A DNA stretch of 64,000 nucleotides from Toxorhynchites rutilus septentrionalis (lineage: Eukaryota > Arthropoda > Insecta > Diptera > Culicidae). Every line of letters starts with the position of its first letter. The stretch's first letter is position 1. The notes below the pieces were generated by a model. It did no database searches and was not told where the DNA came from. It saw only the letters and a list, made by a program, of their open reading frames with translations. Shown here in pieces: positions 56,262 to 64,000 of this stretch. Location: assembly GCF_029784135.1 (NCBI RefSeq), contig NC_073746.1, positions 2,128,136 to 2,192,135 on the forward strand. The letters are read 5' to 3'. The position numbers and the translations under genes are program-made.

Positions 56262-57293
56262 CATTCGGCATCGGACTGTTGAGCAATCCAGTTCACTTTG
56301 CTTTCGCTGCGCTTCGATCTAAGATTGGACCCCACCAGTGGTAATCCAACTTGGATATCGTCGTTTGCTTTTTCTGTTCGTTATTCGTATCGGGTGTTTT
56401 TCTTCCCGCGTCATAAAGTAGACGTTTCGCGTGTTGTGTGATGAGCAAGAAGAAGAGGGAGGCTCTAGCCCTGCAAAAAACGAACGCATTGCCAGGGGCA
56501 ATGAAATTTCGAGGCAAGCGTCATCTAATGATGCACGCGATGTTGGTGTAGTGAAAAGCGCTCGCACTGAACCGAGCTTTCGCGAGTGTGACACCGCATC
56601 GAACAACAGCAAAATAGGCGATTTCGGCGCGTCGGTCGAAAATGTGTGTGTGTGCTTCTTTGGTGCCTTTGAGAATGCATTAATGCATTAAACTGACGTT
56701 ATGGCGAAGCAGGCGTTAAGGTTATGCCCAAAAAAAAAAATTTGGGGAATACTAAGCATCTTGAATGTCTTACTGGAATGTTATAAGTTATTTAGGTTCG
56801 CGTGCCAGTCGCAAAACTGCCTTCAACTAGGATTACATTTGCGCTAATATTGATAATGAAGCATTGCTACTGTTTTCGAGGTTGTTGATATTAACAAAAA
56901 GAGTTTATTTCGCTTGTTTAGTCACCAAGAAAGTAAATGTCGTTCTGGAATTTTGTATGTGATTAGGTTTCGCTTACCAGTAGCAAAAATTCCTCCACTA
57001 AGGGTGACGGCATTCTCGAAAGTAATGCAACTTTTTTCGTCAACATCGTCAACTGATTTTACAATGTAAAACCATTTCAAAGATTATTCTACTAAGCAGT
57101 TGTTTCGAAAATTTCACAGCATTATAGAATAATATCCGAAGGTATAAACAAGCGACTTATATAAAATAACAGCGTAGTTCTACGTCAACAATGCGGTCGT
57201 ATCTTGGACACAACCTCCTATATATTTTTTTAATGTTATTATTTTCATTGTTCAAAAATCTATTATTTTAACTATTTTGGAACTCCAAATGAT
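56262..57293. other. no recognised gene; GC-richer ORF-bearing stretch and diverged tandem repeat
   Basis: 56262-56690 is GC-richer and has overlapping ORFs of 75-97 codons on both strands (for example 56431-56691, plus) without domains. At about 56740-57010 two diverged units of roughly 170 bp share GGAAT.TT.TAAG...TTAGGTT.CG and CAGTCGCAAAA-like segments. Confidence 0.4.
57172..57186. repeat. GCGTAGTTCTACGTC near-palindrome copy
   Basis: A shortened or diverged member of the GACGTAG family. Confidence 0.7.
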
Positions 57294-57309
57294 GGCCCTG
57301 AAAAGAGTT
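57294..57309 (-). promoter_or_regulatory. degenerate histone 3' stem-loop relic
   Basis: The minus strand reads AACTCTTTTCAGGGCC. Half of the stem is lost. No histone coding was recognised upstream (higher coordinates). It is listed because better forms occur at 13276 and 59599. Confidence 0.45.
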
Positions 57310-59598
57310 TGATATATGTACTGATATCCGTCAAACGGGTTGTATCGATTGAAGTGGAAAGATGTATCATCCGCAACTTCATTGTCCAGAATGTTCAAAT
57401 TTCCCGCCCGAACATCCAGTGTAGCACGGTGAGTGATGGGCCAACAACTTCAGACTTCAATGAAACCGTTTCTTCTAGCTTTTCTGTACCCGCCTAACAC
57501 GTGCTGCAACAGTTAGTGCAGGCTTTTCGGCATCTCTTCCGCACGTGCGCTTATAACAATAATAAATCCGATCGTAAATAGCAGTCAAATATTGCGACAT
57601 TTCGACTAGTTTGAATCGAATAAAAAACAACATTTTATTATGACAGGAGGTTCAACTGACTAACTGAAAATGATTAATTGTGGAATGGTAGACGAAGTAT
57701 ATGTGGATCGGTAAACCAAAAGAATTATGTCGTAATTGTTACATTGAATATGAAATTTATGGAGAAGAAACAAAGAAACGTAGAAAATACTTACGATTTA
57801 ATGATAGGCAAACTACACACTAAATCTTAATGCTGCTTGATTTTTAATGGATAGCTATGGTATTGTGATTTCCTTCCATTGTATTTTACTTTGTATTATT
57901 CTAAGTCATCGAGTGTAGCACCCTTTGCGGTGAAATAATGTTCGTTTGCAGACTATATTTCACATCATACACACTGACACCGTGAGCCATGACAACATCA
58001 CCTTGATATCGCTTAAATAATGATGTTTTTTTCTATAAAATTGCAGACATCCCCCTAACTCACTCCACCGGCCGAGGTGACATTGGATCGGGGTACGCAC
58101 GAAAATTTGATTGTACAATAACTGACGAAGAGAAACAAACAATTTTGTTCACTAGAAGCTGGCGACTGCATGCGTTTCGTGCAGCCACATTTTCGTAAGA
58201 AGCTGTAAGCAGTGTCACCGCGGCCTTATTCCTACACATTGACTGAATGTCTGATTTATTTGATAGAACGAATTACTGCACACAATTTTGTATTGCATAC
58301 AACATTCACGGGAACGAAACTGAAAGGAAGAATGCAATACATGCAATAGTTTCGCATTTGTTCGCAAAGTATACCTCTTCCATTCGTGAAAATGTTCACT
58401 TGTTTTACAATTTGCACTGTTGATGTTTCACACAAAACAAATGCTGGATAAATTTGCTGCTAATGGTATATATTATAACATATATCGTAAAACCCATTCT
58501 GCATAATATGCATTGGAAATCTCTTAAATTTTCGTAGCATTTTTCGTAGAGTGACCACCTATATAGAAATCAAAGACGTAGTCCTACGTGAAAATTATTA
58601 TTTGTGATTTTCCATTTGTTCGATTATATTGCATATTCAAATCTGTAATAAGCTCTTGTTACATTCCTATAAATCATGATTTAAGAATTCATTCATAGGG
58701 GTGAGCTTTCTTCATAGGCTAACGGTGATAAATCTGGGAAGGTTTTGGAAGTTCCCATTTCACGCGAACACACGAACTAGAGGCGACTCTTTTCCATCGA
58801 AAACAACCCGTAGAGTTTAATTCATACAACGACTTTGATGTTCAATTTTAGGGAAAAATCTGTTTCCGTTCTGACGTTGAACTCGAATGCTGCCAGAATG
58901 ACGAGAAGACATGATCAGGAGATAGGAGAAGGTGGTCCTCAACCGGTGGTCCTGGTAGGTGGTAGTTTGACATAATCTCTTAGTAAAATAATATTTGCAA
59001 TGCTCCCAAGAACAACGTCCGAATAACACGGCAACAGGAAATCCTAATTGAATCGGGCGTGTAGCCGTGGTGAGGTGGACAGCAATCGTTGCGAACTAAT
59101 GTTTATCTTCAGTTTTCCACCGAAGAACGCAGCTCTTACTAAAAAATGCCTTCTTCTCGCCCTCTTGAAATGTGCCGCACTTTGAAGCCACTTTTAACCC
59201 GGAAACAGTGCTCGAATTCACGAAAATTCATTGATCGATCGCGAAAAAGTCATTCACGATTTATCTGACGTCTTGCTAGCGACCAGATGGCAGCGGCAAC
59301 GAGGCTTTCCAAATGGCCTTTCTCAAGGCCGAGTTTAAATTTTCCAAATTAAAACCCTAAATTTTTAAATTTAGGGCTAGAAGCCCTGAAGTCTGAGAGT
59401 CTGAGAAAGCCTCTATAACTCAAAATATCTTCATCATAACACTAATAAATCCGAATACGCTCCAAAATTCACAAAAGTGCTCTTCCAGCAGCGAAAAGCT
59501 CCCTTCTTACACAAATCAATTCACTTTTGATGGCATTGAATATTTTTTATCCGAATGCATTGAATTTTCAAAATACCTCTTTAGTCGAAAGTTTTGGT
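57310..59598. other. intergenic; one more GACGTAG copy at 58575-58590
   Basis: GACGTAGTCCTACGTG at 58575-58590, preceded by ATATAGAAATCAAA, is a member of the dispersed family. ACCCTTTGCGGTGA at about 57919 resembles a TTAA-MITE end. No gene was recognised. Confidence 0.5.
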
Positions 59599-59614
59599 GG
59601 CCCTGAAAAGGACC
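59599..59614 (-). promoter_or_regulatory. histone mRNA 3' stem-loop relic, intact stem
   Basis: The minus strand reads GGTCCTTTTCAGGGCC. A 6-bp stem forms with one G:U pair and a four-base loop, followed by ACCAAAA. This matches the histone 3'-end processing signal. The expected histone coding region upstream on the minus strand is not recognisable; the repeat element at 59799 may have replaced it. Confidence 0.65.
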
Positions 59615-60040
59615 GATGGGTTTGCGTAGTTTTACAAAACAGTTGAAGATGGATGATCCATCACTTGAAACTTTTGAACTTATGACAGGAAAGCGCTGAC
59701 CGACTGGACTGGGACAGTTACAAAATAAGAAAATAAAAATATTTACGGTTTGTTTTCGGAAGTTTTACAAAATCTGACGTCGAATTTCAGACTTTTTTGA
59801 CGTAGGACTACGTCTTTCATTTCTATACCGGGGTGTAAAATCAAAGTTTCGAAAACGAAAGCGTTACGCCGAAGACCGAGATTTTGAGTGTTAATAGCTC
59901 CTAAACAACTGAACGAAATGGTATGATAAACACTTCATTCGAAATATAAAATGTCTACGCGTTCTATATTTGTTACTTTCTGATCCAAAAACTTGTTTCA
60001 ATAGTCTTAAATTTGCTTTCAAAATAGGCTATTGAAATCA

Positions 60041-60084
60041 CCAATCGGTATATAAGCGAGCGCCGCTCGGAAATCCACTCAGTT
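60041..60084 (+). promoter_or_regulatory. CCAAT, TATA box and initiator in GACGTAG repeat copy B
   Basis: CCAATCGG (60041), TATATAAG (60049-60056) and TCAGTT with A at 60081, 32 nt after the TATA start. The intervening GCGAGCGCCGCTCGGAAAT is conserved in copy A (41896-41931, minus), with few differences. The layout resembles TATA/initiator promoters of insect histone genes; that link is inference. The first ATG downstream is at 60143, in a 28-codon frame. Confidence 0.65.
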
Positions 60085-60317
60085 CTAATTGAACAGCGAT
60101 TGGAGCATGTTGTCGCTGTTGTGGTGAAGCTCTTCATTTATCATGAAAGCGCGGATGAACGGTGTCACCAAGAGCCTGTTTGTGCACCTTAGGCCAGAAG
60201 GGAATCCATCAGGAGGAGAGTGATGCTACAAACGGTTCCCCGGGAAGATCTCGAAGCAGCCGCTACACACACACACATACACGCATGGAATTCTTTCCGT
60301 TTGGATCGAGAAAGATC

Positions 60318-60617
60318 CGGAAAATAATCTGCCAGTTCTTCTAGGAATTTAAAAATACATTCATGTGAAAGAGTTTATTTGAATGTTTTCTATCCATGTA
60401 ACACTGTGACCAAATATGTTTCAATCAAGTGCTATTAACAGATGGTTATCGAGTTAGCATTAACCACTGGTGGGCTTCCAGTATCGAGGAAAATGTGGAA
60501 ATATCTAATCGTTACTGAAAATAATCTGCCAGTTCCTCTGGGAATTTAAAATTACATTCATATGAAAGAGTTTATTTTAATGTTTTCTATCCATGTAACA
60601 CTGTGACCAAATACATT
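60318..60617. repeat. about 100-bp direct duplication, period about 200 bp
   Basis: AATAATCTGCCAGTTC...AAAGAGTTTATTT...TTTTCTATCCATGTAACACT occurs at 60318-60415 and 60518-60614, separated by about 100 bp of other sequence. Confidence 0.85.
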
Positions 60618-60845
60618 AGGTTTTGTGATTTTTCAATCAATCGCAATCAACAGGATAGCTTCTGAAGATTATTCTTCCCCATCAGTAGGATATTTCCGTA
60701 TCCAATATTGGATGCATAAAACCTTGTGCCTCCAACGTAACGCTCTCGTTTTCGAAGTTCTCCAAATATTCGTTCATTCAGAATGAATTCAGATTCAACT
60801 TCATACAAATGATCTCTAAATCAACGATAATCCTACGTCACCCTT

Positions 60846-61919
60846 GCGGTTATACCATAGATATAACCCACTTCCTGTTTTTCATTTATGCTATAGGTAT
60901 CTTCGGGAGCTGGTACTGGAACACTGATATTGTGCAAACGTTCTTGATGAGTGTTGACTGGAAAGCGCAGAAATAAAAATTCGGGGCTGAACGTGTTAAT
61001 AGATTTTTGGGGTTCATCAATATTTTTAGACTTTTGTCATTTCAATAGCTTTTCAAAACTAGATTGAAAATTTTTTTGACCTATGGAGAACAGTTTTCGC
61101 TCATTAAGTAACAAACAAACATGCACCTTTTCACTTTCAAAAGTGGTTGTCATACCACTTCGTTGAGCCGAAATAGAGATAATAGCGCTCTAATCTTAGA
61201 AATGATGTAGTGCAAAAATGCAGAAGCAATCTCCACTAAACGGTATGAAAATCGACGCGGTGCCTCCGCCGAACTAAATAGCACCACTGTTTGTGGTATC
61301 TATCTTCAGTTGTTGTTTTGTATTGAACAAAACAGCTGTGTCAGGCATCAGTATTGAAAAATACTGCAGTGAAAGTTGTGGGTGCAAACACATGGGTCTT
61401 TAAAGCAACTTTGCATACCGTCGATGGGGGTGAAATTGAGTTGAAAATGGAGAAAGTTACTATTAGAAATATCTCGACAAATATTGCGAATATTTTTGAA
61501 AGTTGTGAGCCGTTTAATAGGAGATATATTTCCACAACTTCCAATGCATAATAAATCACTGTAGTACAAATACTTATTTGATCACATCACATCACATCAA
61601 ACTTTGATGAATTATTAAATAATAACACCTCAGAAAAAATCTCGTGCCCAGTATTATACAGAACTACTAAAATTGTAAATATTGGATAGAATTATTCTTT
61701 AAAGTCTTGTCAGATGAGTCATTACTGATATTGAACATCATTTTTTTCTTTCCATTCGAATCTCCATATTTTCGAAATAATCTCTTATTTATACTGAGTG
61801 GGGGTGAGAATAGGTTAAGAGCAAACTTGAATTCCTTGCCAAACTGATATAGTGATTGTCAGATATTCATGAAAATTGGTAGTTTTATTCCTCATCGTAT
61901 AATATTAGACCCGTATATT
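60846..61919. other. intergenic, nothing recognised
   Basis: A 65-codon ORF at 61354-61551 (plus) and overlapping minus-strand ORFs have no recognisable domain. Confidence 0.45.
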
Positions 61920-63265
61920 TTTTTTTCATTAGGGTGGCTATTTCCATTTTATGGTTTGAAAAATCAACTTTTCCCCCTTTTTTCCAAAAATAACCTTTAT
62001 CAATAATTCATAACTTTGGAACCACTGGACCGATTTAGATGATCGATATATCAAATTAAAGCCAGTGCTAAAAACTTAATTTTGCTTTAAAAAACAACAC
62101 ACTTGAAAAAACTAGATTTTGTATTCGTAACTATTGTTTGTAATTGTTTTTCATAGCTTACATGGTTTCGGAACTAAGGTCACTATATTTTTTTTATTTT
62201 TTCTTGAAAGCTGAGGTTTTTTACATAACATATCCGGATATCAGAGAGGTGTTTTTTTCGTTTTCGAATGATTTTGCAAAGTTAACATGTTTTCAGTTTT
62301 CGTTCAGTATTCTTATGCGACTGGACAACATCTATGCGACTAGATTCCAATTTTTATGCATATGTGGTATTTTATGTTACTTCAAATTGGTATATCGATC
62401 ATCTGAATCGCCCCGCTAGTTTAGAAAATATGAATTTAAAAAAAGTCTTTTTGAGCTTGCGTAGACTATACAATTCGTAGTTGCTTTCCGTGATTGACCT
62501 GAATCAACCAAATTACACAAAGAACACACAGAATGACGCTTGGGACTAGGAAATAATTCCCGGTGATTCGAGCTTCAAATGGTCAATAACGACGCCGGCC
62601 ACATTCTTACAGTCACCAGGGGAAGGGAAGGAAGGAAGGAAGGCTTCTCATTCACTTCTGCAATTTAATGTTTTTATCCTGACGAATACAATACTTCCCT
62701 CTACCATAAACACGCTGCGCACAAACTTCACACAATACATATACATCGGAGAGAAGAGAAGGCTCTCTACTCATACATTACTTTTGGAAGAGAGAAAATC
62801 TTAGACGATAAATAAATTACGCACTTGGGCCTCGTAAACAGGCAAAGCATACAAACACTCGAAGTAACATTTTTGTTCGGCGTCTTTTTAAAACTTTTCA
62901 TCCTAGCCATTCGCCCTTTTCTACTTAAAAACCAATAAATATTTTCGACAACATTGCCCACATCACAAACATCATACGAAGACACAGCTATAGAATGATG
63001 CATCACTTGGTCCCTTCCGCTCACTCTCACACCTGAATTTAGAAAAAAGTTTTTTTTAAAAAAAGGAAAAACTGATTCTTCGGACCATCGGTTAATTTTG
63101 AGAAATCATAACTCAATAACACAAAATAACACATCTTTGAATTTTGGATATTTTATCTTAGCTTTCAAGAAAAAATATAAAAAATAGAGACAATGTAAAC
63201 TATAAAAATTACAATCAATAATTACAAGACCACATTCCAAAATTTCTTCAAGTATAATATTTTTG
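61920..63265. repeat. long inverted-repeat element, second copy, with inserted sequence
   Basis: The left arm (61935-62290) has GGTTTGAAAAATCAACTTTTC, TAGATGATCGATATATCAAA and ACATATCCGGATATCAGAGA. The right arm (63045-63260) is the diverged reverse complement (TTCGGACCATCGGTTAA, TTGAATTTTGGATATTTT). The middle, 62460-63030, is unrelated and contains a GGAA microsatellite at about 62618-62645. Confidence 0.6.
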
Positions 63266-63590
63266 TTCTTCTAGGTGGATTGACACTATTTTCGTAACTC
63301 AGATAATCATTCAAAACACTCACATGTCGTTAAATTATCTTGAAATTATTGAGAAATTGATTTCTAAACACAATTCTTAATAGAAAGTAATATTCACTAC
63401 TTCGACCCATTGTCTCCCCTTCTAAGGGGTGAGATTGGGTCAACTTTCATTTAATCGTAGTTCAGTGAAAAATTAATATTATTCAACAATTCCTTGACAT
63501 TCTTCGGCATAAGCTTCGAGTAACCGGTCATGTGCTGTGAGCGTCTCCGTTAAAGCATTGTTTTCGGTTACCGTTGGCTGTTATTTTTTT
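63266..63590. other. intergenic, nothing recognised
   Basis: AT-rich, no feature seen. Confidence 0.45.
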
Positions 63591-63925
63591 TTCCCGGGTG
63601 TGCTTTTTTCGCGCGTTTTCGAACTGTTCGAGATATTGTAAAACGCAGTGTGAACTCGAAATTAGTGAGAAAAGCAGAATCATCAAAGCTTGGCAAGGCC
63701 AGCCGGCTTTCAGTTTTCGCCGATTTGTCGCCATCGCAATCGAAGTCGGACATCGGTGGTCAGTTGCACGCACACAATACCAGCGCGATTCGCTGCTCAC
63801 TTACAGCAGTGTGAAGGAGAGCATCACTTCTTAGTGGTGTGTGATAGTGCCGAGCGCTCAAGCGCTCCGATTGAGAAGCAAGCAGCGGTTGCCAGTTCAT
63901 CAGCACTGGGGTGCATTGTGGTGAA
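63590..63925 (+). other. GC-richer block, possible 5' untranslated exon at the window edge
   Basis: Composition changes sharply here. CG-containing words are frequent, and two TCAGTT initiator-like sites occur (about 63708 and 63758). Several reading frames are open for 60-90 codons on both strands, with no domain. It looks like a 5' UTR or promoter of a gene running off the right edge, or the missing upstream exon of the Ig/FN3 gene on the other strand. Neither can be shown here. Confidence 0.3.
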
Positions 63926-64000
63926 TAGAAATAAATAAGATATAAGATTTATTTTATTTATTTTATTTTTTATTGTTTTTAATTATTATTATTATTAAAA

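Larger units (their letters stand above)
59799..60845 (+). mobile_element. promoter-bearing GACGTAG repeat, copy B, about 1.05 kb
   Basis: The left end is GACGTAGGACTACGTC (59799-59814) followed by TTTCTATACCGGGGTG and CGAAAACGAAAGCGTTACGCC. The right end is the reverse arrangement: AACGTAACGCTCTCGTTTTCGAA (from about 60738) and GATAATCCTACGTCA (60826-60840). Between them lie a core promoter (60041-60084) and a duplicated segment of about 100 bp. Inverted ends suggest a mobile unit. No transposase is present. Confidence 0.6.

Noticed and set aside
57310..57600. Histone H3 C-terminal coding upstream of the stem-loop relic
   Set aside because: A short ATGCCGAAAA match on the minus strand is not followed by recognisable H3 residues in any frame.
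59345..59375. Telomere-like AAACCCTAAA
   Set aside because: A single imperfect inverted copy (CCCTAAATTTTTAAATTTAGGG), not a tandem telomeric array.
1..64000. Integrated RNA-virus sequence or bacterial/Wolbachia transfer
   Set aside because: No viral polymerase, capsid or helicase motif and no bacterial gene cluster was recognised by eye; a database search would be needed to exclude small fragments.

Overview
This window looks like accessory, transposon-dense DNA from a mosquito nuclear genome, most likely a culicine (Aedes-type). The clues are AT-rich sequence, insect-style GT-AG introns, a BEL/Pao retrotransposon, several kinds of Tc1/mariner/pogo DNA transposon, tRNA-derived SINEs, a Jockey/I-type LINE, and an insect-type Ig/FN3 adhesion gene. 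The organism is inferred from these families; no search was run. There is no bacterial operon, CRISPR array, rRNA or convincing functional tRNA.

Layout. 820-7972 is a nearly complete BEL/Pao LTR retrotransposon on the minus strand. Its two 651-bp LTRs differ at about 7 positions, but pol carries three frameshifts. 10.0-10.6 kb holds one unidentified 167-codon ORF. 12.0-13.75 kb holds degenerate histone H2A copies, one still carrying a histone 3' stem-loop relic. 14.5-19.6 kb holds a SINE and two LINE relics. 22060-22740 is a solo LTR with a perfect 5-bp target duplication and a mini-intron-like block. 25.5-28.8 kb holds a dispersed-repeat relic, a TTAA-type MITE, a DD37E-like mariner relic and a 1.0-kb pogo-like element. 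30.8-42.2 kb is repeats: low-complexity repeat pairs, a roughly 1-kb (AATAGT)n microsatellite, a hAT-like MITE, a Tc1 fragment, and a tandem array lying downstream of a TATA/initiator block.

The only convincing host gene is on the minus strand at 43088-51231. Six exons with matching splice phases encode the C-terminal part of an Ig-Ig-Ig-FN3 cell-adhesion protein with a GPI-type tail. The exon carrying its signal peptide was not found. Its 6.4-kb intron hosts a pogo-like MITE, a DD41D mariner, a SINE and a long inverted-repeat element. From 51.2 to 64 kb the DNA is again mostly repeats: a second 56-bp mini-retroposon, another pogo MITE, a cluster of inverted TGACGTGACAAC motifs, histone stem-loop relics, a roughly 1-kb promoter-bearing repeat, and a GC-richer block at the right edge that may be a 5' exon.

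Most promising novelty: (1) two 56-bp insertions of the same short A-tailed sequence, each with a perfect 10-11-bp target duplication, suggesting a very small retroposon; (2) a dispersed family marked by the near-palindrome GACGTAGTCCTACGTC, two copies of which carry a conserved TATA box and TCAGTT initiator, one upstream of tandem repeats able to form hairpins; (3) an LTR that contains a complete 56-nt intron-like sequence.
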